Shown here: piece after piece, positions 11,211 through 23,439 of the stretch
Numbering within the stretch: position 1 is the first letter of the stretch
Layout of the letters: each line of letters starts with the position of its first letter
DNA from: Amborella trichopoda
Lineage: Eukaryota; Streptophyta; Magnoliopsida; Amborellales; Amborellaceae
Assembly (NCBI RefSeq): GCF_000471905.2
Contig: NW_006498572.1
Coordinates: 828,238 to 892,237 of the forward strand
Direction of reading: 5' to 3'
DNA length: 64,000 nucleotides
Translations under genes and position numbers: made by a program
Notes under the pieces: generated by a model
What the model saw: the letters and a program-made list of their open reading frames with translations, nothing else
What the model was told of the DNA's origin: nothing
The model's database searches: none

Positions 11211-13033
11211 ATGAATATGGTTATTATAATAAAATTTCAGAGAGAGATAATACAGAGTTGACAAGATATGACACTCTATGTGAAGAGTATTCGATTTGGG
11301 AATAACAGAAAGAAGAAGATATACAATACCTATGAAAACATCTTGGTTTCTTCGAAATGAAGGGATATATAGAGAGACTTGGTGGTAGCATCGAAACGCT
11401 AAAGATCAGTGAGAGAATAGAAATTGTGATATTTGAAATAACGGGATGAAGAAGATATTCTCTTCACGGTGTAAGACAGGATAATCCAAATGCCGAAGAG
11501 ATGGATACTTCGTGCCATGTGAAAGCAATGACCAATATATTCTCCATCAGTTACATGCACTTTCAAGATCACAAAAGCTTGTCAAACAAGTAAAATCGAT
11601 CAATCAAGAAAGCCCAGGTACCACACTGCATGGTTTTGAGGTATGAAATCTATCCCATATTATATGGTAAGGTCATATAGGGAAAGATGATTCAATAACT
11701 TTGTTTAATGTGCTTTAGTTTTATTTTGGCTAATTGTTTTATGAATATGTATAGAGTGTTTGGGCATTAAGTGATCAGTGCTAACAAATTTGAAAGTACT
11801 GGTTTTGAATACCTTGTGTTTTTTGTACCTCCTTGTGCTTGAGTATGAACTACTNNNNNNNNNNNNNNNNNNNNNNNNNNNNNNNNNNNNNNNNNNNNNN
11901 NNNNNNNNNNNNNNNNNNNNNNNNNNNNNNNNNNNNNNNNNNNNNNNNNNNNNNNNNNNNNNNNNNNNNNNNNNNNNNNNNNNNNNNNNNNNNNNNNNNN
12001 NNNNNNNNNNNNNNNNNNNNNNNNNNNNNNNNNNNNNNNNNNNNNNNNNNNNNNNNNNNNNNNNNNNNNNNNNNNNNNNNNNNNNNNNNNNNNNNNNNNN
12101 NNNNNNNNNNNNNNNNNNNNNNNNNNNNNNNNNNNNNNNNNNNNNNNNNNNNNNNNNNNNNNNNNNNNNNNNNNNNNNNNNNNNNNNNNNNNNNNNNNNN
12201 NNNNNNNNNNNNNNNNTAAGGATGAAACACGAGAGATGGGTGTGGCTCATTCGGAACTTGGTCTTGGTGACCATCCTCTCAATAATATCTATAATATGAT
12301 GCGTTGCATGTGATGATGATCTCTTGATAAATTCTCCATAATTGCCAAAATAGAAGTATTTTGTTAAAGCTTTAATATACATTATTTAGTCGTGCTTTAT
12401 TTTGGATAAAATTATAAGATGGTATATATGATTTGTTTTTGTGGCCATGAACTTAACTTGGTAGGAAATTAAAGGTGAATGCGGTAAAATGATTATGAAG
12501 GCTAAGCATATATTTTATAATTAAATTGGACGATTTGAGAAAAACCTAAGTCTATGAATATGGTTTTGAGAAAACCACATAGTCTTGCAAGGTCCATTAA
12601 GTCTTTATGAAAATCATTTTAAATTGTCATACTATTATATAACTATTGCTTGTGAATGTATATCTATATATATCAATTAATTTTTTTTTTTAAGAAAAAT
12701 ATTATGTCTTGAAGGTATTTATAAAAGTGGGAGAAAAACTATCATGCACTGTTTTTTTTTTTAAATACCTATATGCCTTGACCCATGTTTCTAGTTATTT
12801 AGAATCCTCGATTACTTAAGACTTTGAACCATAGGGAATGTTGTAGGAATGCCATCATGCTGGGCTTCCCTGACACATATTGTGTTGATTAGATAACTTG
12901 TTTTCTATGAATATACTACCAAGATGTCTAGTGTGGTTGAATCTTTGTGGTTCATTAAGGGTTTTGCATATTGTGAAACCAACGGGTATTGAATTACATA
13001 TTGCAAGAGACTTGATATGCTACCTCATGATAT
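11210..13033. other. Cop-1 internal, no recognisable gene
   Basis: AT-rich sequence around the gap at 11855-12216. I see no copia gag, protease, integrase or reverse transcriptase motif. Reading frames here run mostly through N. Confidence 0.6.
11855..12216. other. Assembly gap (362 N)
   Basis: Run of N inside the Cop-1 internal region. Any frame crossing it is meaningless. Confidence 0.99.
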
Positions 13034-13501
13034 ATGCATAAGAATGTTGAGAATGTATATGCTGTATATGCAATAATTGAGTGGGAGCTGCTACAGTCCC
13101 ACATTTTTTTAGCTGCTTGGATATTCAGATATACAAGTACAAGCTATCTCACAAATCCAGATGATGTGAAGTCTACATTTGGATATGTGTTCATGCTTGG
13201 AGGGGGTGCAGTTTTTTGGAAATCAAAGAAACAGGATGTGAGGAAATTGTCTACCATGAAGGTAGAGTACGTGACGTGCTGTTTGGTGATCGAGGAGGCT
13301 GTATGGATTAATAAATTTCTTAATCGACTTGGCTTTCACCTCGTGCAATGTGAGACAATAAGAATTTTCTACGACAGCACGGTGACGATATGCTTGTCAA
13401 AGGAGCTACGATTCCATAAGAACTTCAAGCATATAAAACCATGTTTTTATCACCTGAGGAATGAGGTAAGATTGAGAAAGGTCAATATCCAGATAAGCTA
13501 A
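13034..13501 (+). pseudogene. Copia RNase H remnant (pol C-terminus)
   Basis: This frame of 155 codons matches the C-terminal RNase H part of copia pol: a GYVFMLGGGAVFWKSKKQ stretch near residue 55, STMKVEY (the usual STMEAEY, with the Glu replaced by Lys), a VWINKFL segment, then FYDSTVTICLSK, corresponding to the D-S-x-A-A-I motif, and a final H-I-K-P segment for the usual H-I-x-x-R. The start codon is only the first Met of a truncated frame; nothing of reverse transcriptase precedes it. In copia elements RNase H removes the RNA template during cDNA synthesis. The lost Glu in the second motif and the missing upstream pol make this non-functional. Confidence 0.75.
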
Positions 13502-13929
13502 ATATTTCAGTGGGAGCACCTGCTAGTATTTGACATGCCAAATGGAACAACAGACTATAATGTTGTTCACCCATGGAACCCAAATGTTTGGTGCTGGTTG
13601 TATGGCTACAAAAGGGAGCAGCATATTTGAAGGACTCTTTTGAGCTCAAGAACATACCACCTCATGCGAAGAGGGTATGTGATGGTCTTTTGCAACAACA
13701 GGCCCATGATTCGTGATGCGATGTGAAAGATGAGCTACGAACATTTTTTGGATGAGATCCGAGCAGCAAAGAGAAAAATATGTTGCCTCTAAAAATTCCT
13801 TTGTGAAAGGATTGATGGCAAAAGCTATGATTAATGTATTGAGATAATAAGTAAAAATGCTTGAGAGAGATTGTAATTGGGAGAGAGAGATGAGAATAAG
13901 AGAAAATGAGAAAGAGAGAATGGCATTCA
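13502..13929. other. Cop-1 3' untranslated region
   Basis: Between the RNase H remnant and the PPT. Purine-rich near 13860-13920 (GAGAGAGA). No gene seen. Confidence 0.6.
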
Positions 13930-13945
13930 AAGGCCAAGTGGGAGA
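13930..13945 (+). other. Cop-1 polypurine tract
   Basis: AAGGCCAAGTGGGAGA lies directly before the 3' LTR. The AAGTGGGAGA core is the position and composition expected for a plant copia plus-strand primer. Confidence 0.75.
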
Positions 13946-15953
13946 TGTTGGGTTTATGTGGCCTTTAAAGGCCTTATGAGTGCTTGTAAAATGAAATGAT
14001 ATAGTGGAACATGAACTCAGTGGGAGTGTGGTCCCTCGTGGACCATACTAAGCAAATGATGGTTTGCTGATACCGATCTGTGCTTAACGATCTAGGTCAA
14101 TCGATTGGAAAAAGCCCATGTTACCAGAGCATGAAGAACAAACCGATGAAGGTTTATGGGTCAGCCCTTGATGAAGTCGGAGAACATGCCCGGATGAGTG
14201 AGCCGAGAGATTGTGTGACCCTAGTATGTGATGGTGGCCTACAGAGACAAGAGCCAAAACCTCATCCATATACCATCACATGGCATGCATATCGATAAAT
14301 CGTTCGGGAAAGCTAGAAATCCACCTTTTAGGGTGAAGCGTATGCATGTACGAGAGATGCCCCTATGTGTCATAGAGCTATGGTCGCATAAGGTATTACT
14401 TACCTTGACTTGTCTCTATGGGAGGACTTGTAATCCACAGACTGGAATTACAACCCTTTAGCTCATTCGCTAGAATTTGATGACCGGCTAATGAGCCTTT
14501 GCTTGCATTGTGGGTCATGGGAAACACTAAGTCGGTTCGATAAGGCAAGTGTGGACTATAGTCCACAGTTGAAGGTGGGCTGCCCCATGATTGCAAATTA
14601 AATTCCTTAATCATATGGATCCATTTCCCATCAAGTTAATTTAATTATGTTTGTTTTATGATAGAAATTATTTTAGAATTATTATTTAAATTTTTATGAG
14701 TCATTTGATATTTTATTTACACTCTTTTTTTGGATTTATAAAAATGAAGATATTGATTTTACAAAATTATAAAATTATAAAATTCAAATATTTTTTTAAT
14801 TTCTTTTTGATAATTTAAAATTATATAAAATATCATGGAGGGGCCCATAGTGCTCATAGGCTCACCATGTGTCAAGTGGGTGGGGCACACATGTGCCACG
14901 CATGGTGGCACTCCCCACCCATTAGATTTTTTTTTGGAGTTTAAGTTAGTTCATGTTTTGGTAATATTATGTTATGGCATGTGGTCAAATAAGAATTGAA
15001 ATATTTTGATCATATATTGACCAAATATTGAAAGTGTATATTGACTTGATATATCTTTGGAATATTTTGTGAAAGATTATGGAATGCATAGTATTTTAAT
15101 TAGATTTAATTTATCTAATTTCTGTTGATGGGAAAATGGTTAAGAAAAGAGCGATAATGGTCCATGCACCTTCCATAATGTTGATGGCCCATCTATGGAA
15201 TAGATGGTTCAAATCTCTCACCCCACAAGTCACCCTTGATCGACGGTCTATGTTCAATCTCACAAGAAGAGGCAAGCTAAGGAAAACCCTAAGAAACCCT
15301 AATCTTGTTCAAGGCTATAAAAAAGAGATTGTCATTACCCAAAATCTCTACACCTTATCTTTCTGTCTCTCTCCCTTAGGAAAGTTTCTCTCTCTCATGT
15401 TTGATCTCCCTCTCTCCCATATTATGAAGAGCCTAAGGGTTTAGGTTATGGAGTTCTTCTCTCTCCTATATCTCAAATATGGATTTATGGCTAAGGGTTT
15501 TAATGTTTGGCAAAAAGAGAATCAATATCTCTCAAACTAGGTTGCTAAAAGAATTTACTTAGGGTTTCAGTTTGTGATCTAAGGGGTTCATATTCCATTA
15601 GTGTGGCTTGGCGAATTTGCTTTCTCTGTTCGAGATTAAGCTAGACCGTTGATCCTGCTCCATCGGATGGTGGTGACTTGGTGTGGAGTGTAGTAAGCCC
15701 GGTTGAGGTAATCTCCGACACTCTACCTTTTGTTTCTTGCAATCTTGTATTTTATTCTCAAGCATAGTGCATTGTTGTTTCAATGGCAACAAGTTGTTAA
15801 GATCTTGGTTTTATTGTTATGTTGATTTTATTTTGAAATTTATCTTATTATAATAAAGATCACCTGTAAGTGATCTTTTGCCAAAGGAAAGGGGTGAAAA
15901 AAAAAATAAAAAAAATGTATCTCTGGTAAAAGATCACATAGGTCTTTCTTTCA
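13946..15953 (+). mobile_element. Cop-1 3' LTR
   Basis: About 2.0 kb, homologous to 7889-9787. It is longer chiefly because of an AT-rich block at about 14750-14850 that the 5' LTR lacks. The TATA and telo-box arrangement is conserved (15284-15325). Confidence 0.85.
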
Positions 15954-15958
15954 ATCAC
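15954..15958. repeat. Target-site duplication of Cop-1, right
   Basis: ATCAC, partner of TTCAC at 7884-7888. Confidence 0.65.
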
Positions 15959-15964
15959 AGACAA

Positions 15965-16095
15965 CGGTAAGGTGGGTTGTACAGGCGGCTATAGGAAGAA
16001 TGGCTTCACATACGGCGATAGGAAGGATGGTTTCACAGACGGCGATCATAAAGATGGTTTCACAGATGGGGATAAGAATGATGGTTTTGGAAAAT
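15965..16095 (-). repeat. Minisatellite, about 30 bp x 4, in Gyp-1 3' LTR
   Basis: Units of the type GGCTTCACATACGGCGATAG / GGTTTCACAGACGGCGAT. The last bases before Cop-1 (GGCGATAGGGTCGATTACAC) belong to the same array, so Cop-1 inserted into the minisatellite. The partner LTR at 57230-57700 has GGCGATAGGCATCG-type units. Confidence 0.7.
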
Positions 16096-16617
16096 GGTGG
16101 TCACGCAAGACTACGGAGTGTGAGAGGAAAAAAGGGGAAACGAGGGAGTACGATAGGGTTAATGTGAGGGTACACAGAAAAAGAAGAGAAAGAGATGTGG
16201 GCATGAGGGACTACCAGAGGAAGAAGGAGTTGGATTCGAGAGTGCACAGGGAGCAGGTGGATGTGCAGGGGATAAAAGGATAAAAGGAGAGAGAAATTGT
16301 GGTCACTGGACCACAAGGAGGGAGATGAGAAAGTTGTGGTCACGAGGGACTACAGGGAAGGGGAAAGAAGAGGGTCGTGGTCATGCGAGACCGCAAAGGA
16401 AGGAAAGAGGAAAGAAGAGAAGGAGAAAGAGTAAAACGCAGATGATGATGGGCTCCACTGTATGTGAAAGAGGAGAGAGAAAGAGGGGAGAGAGAAGAGA
16501 GAGAAAGAGACGTGAGAGAAAGAGATTTACGTTGAGCCCAGGGGTACCGACTCAAAACATTCTCTCTCCTTCCTCTCTCTCCCAAAATGTGACCCAACAA
16601 TGAAGAAAGATCAAAAT

Positions 16618-16670
16618 TTTATTAAACAAAGTGGAGTCCTTGTACAATGATATAATGTGATATATATAAC
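16618..16670 (-). promoter_or_regulatory. TATA box and AATAAA signal of Gyp-1 3' LTR
   Basis: On the minus strand a TATATATA box (about 16660-16668) is followed about 40 bases downstream by AATAAA (16618-16623). The same pair occurs at 58048-58100 and, in a weaker form, at 23976-24041 and near 53551-53615. Confidence 0.6.
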
Positions 16671-17967
16671 CTTTTGCCCAAACATGGGTGGATTAATCAA
16701 AATCTACCCCAATTGCTGAAAATTCCAATTTAATTGAATTAAAGAAAATTCTACAAATAGGTGTAAAATGACGGTTTTGCCCTTACCCAACAATTCATGA
16801 ACAGTCCCTGCTGCACCCGTGGAACACGTGCGATTTACCTAGGACGATGCGGGGTTGCTCCAATGATCATCCAACTAAAACTTGATTGTTTTCTCATTGA
16901 ATTGATAACCATTTCGAGTCACAGATTGCGTTTTTAGGCCACGATCATGCGACGCGAAATTTACACAAAACTACTGATCTTTGGATCGAGATTACATCCA
17001 TTTCTTGATGTGTCTTGATGATTTCTTCGCTGAATTATATTGAGCAACCGTCATGATCGCGTTGCAACAAACGTAGTTCGATTTCGATCCTGAACGAAGA
17101 TTTCACATTTTTGGGTTTTTAGTTGGAATCTAGAATCCGGCGACCGAAATTTACAACAATTTTATTGGCTTCGCGCGTGAAATCCGACCATCCATCACTG
17201 GCGAGGTTCGGCCCAGATGTACCCTCATACCTTACGCACAAGATGGAACTAGTCTCGCATCAATCCGATCCACGAGTGATGTGATATGGCCGCTCGAGAG
17301 AGACGTGTCCCTGCTGAATTTTCTGTAACTTTGCCCCGAATTGCCAACTTCTCTCTAGTCCCTTCTCAAGTGTCGTCACGGGGCGTGCCACATATCAAAA
17401 CGCTCGTATTGACAAGACGAACACGCTTGCAAAAGTTGAGCGTGATCTGACTCGGGACGAGGGAGAAATGACTCCCAAAAGTTACTACCCGAAACCATGA
17501 AAACAGTCACCATTAATGGTGACTTGGTGCTGGGGGCTACACGGGAATAGTGTGTGGTGGCCTTCCCCTTTTTGGTCTTTTATCTATTTCTTAGACCTGG
17601 ATGGTCTGTTTTATCCGAAACTTGACCCATAAGGGTTTTCAACTGTGCCAGATCCAATGGTAGTGGTCCCACAGCTATTTTATGCACAAAAAATAGAGCT
17701 CTAGTTACGAGGTCTGTTTTAGGGTGCTCTAAGCTGATTTTTTCGAAGTTGTTTATTTGTCTCTACTGCCTTATACATGTTGGAATGTGACAAAACTTGG
17801 CAGGCGAAACTTGGCAAGTGGTCTTTTGGAGTCCTTAGGAAGATTCTAACCTATTCTGGGGAAATTATGAGATTGTAAAAAAATTCACTATAAATCAGGG
17901 CTTTATTGACCGGCTTCCTCTTTATTCTGCATCGGGGACCTAAGGTGCTGAAAAAGGTGTTAAAACA

Positions 17968-17982
17968 TCTTGCCCCACCAAA
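17968..17982 (-). other. Gyp-1 polypurine tract
   Basis: TTTGGTGGGGCAAGA on the minus strand directly precedes the LTR start TGTTTTAAC. GGTGGGGCAAG is a familiar Tat-type PPT, and the Gyp-2 PPT at 25356 is nearly identical. Confidence 0.75.
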
Positions 17983-19540
17983 TGTTGTGCTTCAAGAGAA
18001 GCAAGAAGGACAACATGCGAAAAATTTTCAGGGCTTTATTACATTTTTCTTCCTAGCCACAGGACCACGTGAACGCCGAGGAGATATCCACACAATGTTG
18101 TAACTAGGATGCTTAGATGTTTGGATGCAATGTGTAGGTCCATTCGTGGAGACTTTCAAGGGAGAAGAGACTTTTTTGAGGGATCATGTAGTAGTCCTCA
18201 CCCTCAAGGGACCTTTTATGATTCTAACAGTTCAGGATTTTGCACGGACATCGTTGGTCAGAATTAGGCCTGTCTGGCGGCCAAGTGCGATGCTTTAGGG
18301 GACTTCTTCCCATTTGGTCTGGGTTTCTTTGTTTTGTTGTTTGTTCTGAATGATCTGCTGAAGGGCCTTCGGTCGGTGGCCGTCTGCTTTGTGCACCAGA
18401 ATGACCTTGGTGGGCAGGGTACCTCAGTTTATCAAGGTGACCAGCTTTGAGTATAACCCCTGCTTACTGCTAGTAGTTTCAATAATCAGAATACCTCTCT
18501 TTTTTGTCCGAGGCATCCCTTGAGGGCTCAATCCTATTGATGTATAACAGGTCCAAGGTCTGGCTGACTTAGCATTCTTGTTGCACTTTCAGCATCTTGG
18601 AGTGCATTAGTGACTTCCTGGGAATGGTGCTCTTTTTCATAAGACTTGTCTTGCCTTCTTGATGAGTCTTTTGTCGTTCGAGTCCTTTTGTAAATGGACT
18701 CAGACTGTCAGAATCTTTTCTTGATGCTCGTCTTTTTGGGTCCTGGTGTTGTGAAACCAGGAATTTTTCTTCTGAATGCAGACTGAAGCCTCTTCTAAAG
18801 TGCCCTTTAGAAGCGCTTATTGGTCCAAGTGCCCTTTACGAGTTTTCACTTGGACTTGGGAAGTGGCGCTGTAGAGACGGTTTTCACTATCCTCCTTTAT
18901 TTGGGGCTCATTTACCAATGACCTTACTGTTATGTCCACCCTTATTCTTCCATTTTTACTCACAATGCCCATTCAGGTTTCACCGTGCCCAGGTTTTAAT
19001 TTCACGGAACTCTCTTACTCATGGTTTTATGACCATGCCCATCCGTCATTTTTACTCATGGTGTTCCCTTGTCCAGGTATACACCATGCTCGTTATTCTT
19101 TTTTTCCTTTTTTTTTTTGTGTGAGGACTTTTTTAAAGTCATGACTCTAGGACTTGTGCGAAGCCTTTTAACATCATGCGCCCATGACATGTAAGCAGGA
19201 CCATGGTGATGATGGGCGACAGTCTGTGGAGGCCACAGAGTGAGTATGGTGGTGGTTTAACTCACTTTGGGGAGATGGCACGAGGCTGCCTGCAAAAAAT
19301 GGATGATGTATAGATGGAAGGTGGAAAGTGGTGACCCACTAGCTGACGGCAAGTATGGATGGCGAATGGCTCGCCGTTTGTGAGCGTGGATGTGACTCAC
19401 TAGGGAATGATGAATGATAATGACGGAAGGTGGATTTACTGGGGAGGTGATGAAGGTGGTGTGTGCACATAGACGGGTTGGTTAGGGGAGACGTGCATGA
19501 AGATGCATGTAAAGGGCGTGTGCACGTGTGTGGGGGCAAG
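17983..19540 (-). mobile_element. Gyp-1 3' untranslated region
   Basis: Runs in parallel with the Gyp-2 3' region (25371-25857 joined to 39256-40100): shared GCTTCAAGAGAA, CTTCCTAGCCACA, CGTGAACGCCGAGGAGA, TATAACCCCT and TAACAGGTCCAA blocks. No coding sequence seen. Short frames here and in Gyp-2 are not conserved between the two copies. Confidence 0.7.
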
Positions 19541-20390
19541 TTTAAGGTCATGCCTCTTGGACGTATGCAAAGCAGTTTATCGTCATGCGGTCAGGACATG
19601 CACTAGAGTTTTAAGGTCATACAGCTGGACCGTAGCTATGCAGTTTAAAGTCATGTAGCTAGGACCATGCAGTTAAAGGTCGTGCAGCTAGATGCATGCT
19701 TTGAAGTGCACGCTTTGCTTCAAATCCTTACAGTTGCATCAGAGGTACACCTTGATTAGGGAGGACAACCTTGAAAGGATGGTGTCCTTTCACCGAGGCT
19801 TATGAAGAGGGATGTAGTAGGGGATGTGTAGGAGGGTGTCATGCGGTAACCCCATGGGGACATGTAGGAACATAAAGCAGTTTATAGTAGTGCGAATGGA
19901 CTATATGTCATGCAGTTTATCGTCCTATTGCAGGGACGTTTGACATTTTTACTCGTGATGAATTGTAGGGGAGGATCAACACGCCCGTCATTTGAGAGCG
20001 AGTGCCCCGAAGGGTTTTCACCGCACCCCCTTTATTTTGATAATCTTGCCCATAGTGCCCTTGCTTAACTATGCCCATTTTTTACGGAAGCATGTTTAAG
20101 GTCTTGCCACCGTGACCATGAATTCAGCATAATTTAAGGTCATCCGCTGAGACATGAGGACATGTTTAAGGTCTTGCCTCCGAGACCGTATGTTTTGCAG
20201 TTTAACATCATGCCACTAAGACATGTGTTATAGTTTAGGGTCGTATAGCTTGGACCGTGGCTATGCAGTTTAAAGTCATACAGTTAGGACCATGCAGTTT
20301 AAGGTCATGCAACTAGACTTTCGCTACAATTTAAGGTCGTGTAGTTTGGACCATGCAGTTCAGGGTCTTGCATCTAGACCATTGTATGGC
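19540..20390 (-). repeat. Tandem repeat array of Gyp-1 (about 30-45 bp units)
   Basis: Recurrent GTTTAAGGTCATACAGCTGGACCGT / GCAGTTTAAAGTCATGCAGCTAGGACCAT-like units, interrupted at 19730-20080 by non-repeated sequence. Gyp-2 has a homologous, longer array at 40130-41160. It lies between gag and the PPT, the position where Tat-type elements are known to carry tandem repeats. Confidence 0.75.
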
Positions 20391-22164
20391 ACTAGATCAC
20401 ACGTGGAATCAGGCCCCAAGTTCAATTTTCCCAGGTTTATGAAGTTTTGGATGATGTCCTTGGCGGCACGGCACTCCTCAGTGCTATGACTAAGTCTCAT
20501 ATGATATTGGAAGTAAATGGGCTTGCTTTCCCTTCCAAGTTCCCTTGATCTTTTCGGCATGGGTAACTCGATCATCCCCTCTGAAAGAAGAGACTCAAGT
20601 AGCTTGCGGATCATACACTTGTCAAAGGAGTAATCCTCGTGCTGGCTTTGGCTTAAGGAGTGCATGGTATTTGTTATGACAGCTGATAATTGATCATCAT
20701 CTTTGATTGATGCGAAGGGTACATATATACTTCCGTGGTGCTTGAGCAAACCTTCAATTTGAACTGCCTTGTCGACCATATCGGCGAATGTAGTGGGCCA
20801 TGATGAAGTGACATAACGGCCAATTTTGGGTGCATCCCGTCTATGCAGTACTCTATCCCTTGAGGCTCACCTATTGGTGTGGTCAGATTGATGGCCAAGT
20901 TGTGCCACCTTTCGATGTACTCGATCACTAGCTTGTGTGGCTTTTGTTTCACCTTAAGGAGTTCAAAGAGTTGCACTTTCCTTTCTATGTACCAGAAGTG
21001 CTTACGGAACTCGTCCTCCATTTGTGCCCATGATGACATTGACCCTAGTAATAATCGGGAGTACCATTTGAATGCTGCTCCTGTAAGGGTTCCCACAAAC
21101 TGCCGAAGCAATAGATGCTCATTGTTCGTTGTATTGCCACAGGCTGCAATGAAATGGGCTATGTGTTGTTGTGATGACCCAGTACCATCAAACTTAGGGA
21201 AGTCGAGTCTTTGATAGCCTGGTGGAAATGGATTTTGGTCAACATACGCTGGGTAAGGCTCTTTATAGCGATTCATCTCTTCCATCACTGGGATACTTTA
21301 CTTTTTTAATGCTTCGACTACCATGCCTGTCACTAATTCTTCGTTCCCAACCTGAGCTGATGGGGAGGAGACGGGCAATGAGGGAGGTGAGGGTGGGAGT
21401 ATTCTTTCTTTTGATGGTACTATTTCGGTGCCCATACGGTGCTTGAGGGATGGTAAAGAGGGTTTGGTGCCTCGAGGGGATATGCTCAGGCTTACGAGAC
21501 ACCAACACCTCTTGGCACAAAGTTTTCATCATTTCATCTTTTGATCTCATCTCAGCTTGTAGCTGCCTCAATGTGGCCTTAAGCTGCGCAATCTTGTTGC
21601 CATAAAATTCTGGTACTTCATTGATCACCATGCTTGAGGGCTCTTCTTCTATTGGAGGATTGGGTTTCACCATTGTCTAGCAAAGGGATAACAGACGCTT
21701 TAGGGGTGATTGCCTCAAAAGCTTCATTTTCATTCGGGGCAGTACAGTCCAATAAAGTTTGCTCACCACATTCCTCTTGCTCAATGGAGTTCTCGACTAT
21801 AGGCTCAACTGCAGCTGCTTTGACAACATCATTGATGAAGGTCAATGAGCCTTTCTTCAGGTTCACTCCATCTTCCAAGGCATGGATATCCTCATCATCT
21901 AATGAGAATCTGAAACTCTCACAAGATGGTGAGGTCACTTGATCATCATTGGGGAAGAATTTTTCGAGACATCAGGTGAACACATGATCATCCTCATAAG
22001 AAGCCATGACGTTATCAAGACATGGAACCCATATGCAGTCGGCCTCATAAGGAATCAAGGTGTCTTTGGGAGCTGGAGGCACCATTTCATTGGGGTGGTC
22101 AGCGAAGGGAATGCTGACCATTTCATCCTCTATCAGGGAATGAGTTTCCTCGAATGAGACTGAC
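20360..22164 (-). pseudogene. Gyp-1 gag, C-terminal two thirds (broken)
   Basis: Structural capsid-type protein of a Ty3/gypsy element that would package element RNA. Read on the minus strand: an acidic region (22164-21618), a coiled-coil-like segment with KIAQLKATLRQLQAEM (about 21600-21540), the Retrotrans_gag core (21240-20860) with YQRLDFPKFDGTG, LLLRQFVGTL and AFKWYSRL, then a tail with YFQYHMRLSHSTEEC (about 20520-20470), which matches the C-x3-H-x4-H-x4-C knuckle of Tat gag with the first Cys replaced. Stops and frame changes occur near 21970, 21660, 21300 and 20790. The N-terminal part lies at 54924-55606, separated by the Gyp-2 insertion. No protease or pol follows: the tail runs straight into the 3' tandem array at about 20390. 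Confidence 0.8.
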
Positions 22165-22169
22165 GAGCT
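22165..22169. repeat. Target-site duplication of Gyp-2, left (GAGCT)
   Basis: GAGCT immediately before the LTR at 22170, identical to GAGCT at 54924-54928 after the other LTR. A perfect 5-bp duplication is what a gypsy integrase makes. Confidence 0.85.
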
Positions 22170-23019
22170 TGGTTAGGTGGTTCGATCTTGCCCTCCGAAT
22201 CTAGATGATCGGGCGGTACGCTTCTTGAGATTGCTCTCTCGAGAACCTTGCTAAAAAACAAGTGCAGGTAGACCAACCGATGAGAGAGGAATTTAAGGTG
22301 GGTTCGAGACTTACTCGGGCTGGCTCACATGGGTGCCCTCTTAGATCACGAAGAAAGCCCCTCAGTCGTAAAACTTGTTTGGAATCGCCTCCCTTGGCTT
22401 GTACTCTCCTATTTCTACAATCACACACATGGCGAATGTTACAGATAGGTGAGTCAAGGGACTAGACCTTGCCTTTAGGTGAACGCACACAAGCGTGCAC
22501 ATTCAAATAATGAGAAGAATGAGGGAATGAAGATTGGGGTGAGAAGAATTTTTTTAAGTGGTGAGACCGACATAGTGACCTAATTAGTAGGTAATTGACC
22601 TGTCGTGGTAGTAAAATGGGCTTGGTAGCTTAGACCGGCTCAACATAGTTACTATTAAACGACTATACCAATATCAACTAGCTAAACACAATGACTTGTC
22701 TGTCGTGGCATTCAAGCGGGCGTTGTAACTATGACCATCACAACAACTTTACAGCTAGACGACATGACAACCATTGAAGGCTAGTCTCAACCCTTCTTGA
22801 TCAAACGAGAGAGTAAAAGAAAGAGGAGAGATCAGAGAGAGAAAGAAATGGAGACAGAGAGAGACGAAGAAAGAGAAGAGAAGAATACAAAAGAGAGACG
22901 AAGAAACAAAGTAAGGTAGAAAACCATGAGAGAAGAAGAAGAGAGAGAAAGGAAGGAGAGAAGGAGGAGGACATAGACGGCGATGGCTTCCACCGACTGT
23001 GAAATAAAGATAGAAGAGG

Positions 23020-23300
23020 GAGAAACCAGGTGGCACTAGGCTTGCGCCGGTTGCGACAGAAAAAAAGAAAGAAAGAGAACCCAGACGGCGCTAGGCTTGT
23101 GCCAGCTGTGACAGAAGAGCAGAAAGAGAGAGAACCCAGGCGGTGCTAGACTTGCACTGGCTGTGATGAAAGAGAAGAAAGAAAGAGAACTCAGGCAGAG
23201 CTAGGCTGACACCAGTTGAGACAGAAGAGAAGAAAGAAAGAGAACATAGGCGGCGCTAGGCTTAAATCGGCTCGGACAAAAGATAAAAGAGAGAGAAGAG
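23020..23300 (-). repeat. Minisatellite, about 58-60 bp x 5, in Gyp-2 3' LTR
   Basis: Units GAACCCAGRCGGCGCTAGGC followed by TTGTGCCRGCTGTGACAGAA and a GAAAGAAAGA spacer. The same family occupies 52880-53210 in the partner LTR with about six units. Confidence 0.85.
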
Positions 23301-23439
23301 AGAGAATTTTGACATAGGCCTAACCCGCCATCTAGGATAAGGCCCGACTCACTACTTCTGTCTCATGAACAGGAAGGCATCACATGAAAAGATATATATG
23401 CCGTGCGTGAATAGAGAAGGAGAAGCAAGAAGATTGAGG

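Larger units (their letters stand above)
7889..15953 (+). mobile_element. Cop-1, Ty1/copia LTR element inserted in Gyp-1 LTR
   Basis: Two direct LTRs, both TGTTGGGTTTATG...TTCA, a tRNA-iMet-type PBS, a PPT-like tract and a near-match 5-bp target duplication define the element. Length is about 8.1 kb including a 362-base gap. The internal part is mostly non-coding and AT-rich. The only recognisable coding remnant is a copia-type RNase H near the 3' end, so it was either non-autonomous or is heavily decayed. The LTRs differ at roughly one base in ten by eye and by one indel of about 100 bases, so insertion is not recent. Confidence 0.85.
15959..17967 (-). mobile_element. Gyp-1 3' LTR, PPT-side part
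   Basis: Resumes after Cop-1 and runs in parallel with 57700-59382, 53400-54923 and 23900-25355: GA tract, CAGGGGTACCGAC, polyadenylation and TATA signals on the minus strand, then the conserved block containing TCGCGTTGCAACAAACG, ending GGTGTTAAAACA at 17967. In minus sense the LTR therefore starts TGTTTTAACACC. It is followed by a PPT, which makes it the 3' LTR. Confidence 0.8.

Noticed and set aside
11705-12382. Long frames over the N runs here, at 23449-24042 and at 62133-62802.
   Set aside because: They are open only because N is not read as a stop.
20879-21214. Plus-strand frame of 111 codons.
   Set aside because: Exact shadow of the Gyp-1 gag core, which has clear family motifs on the other strand.
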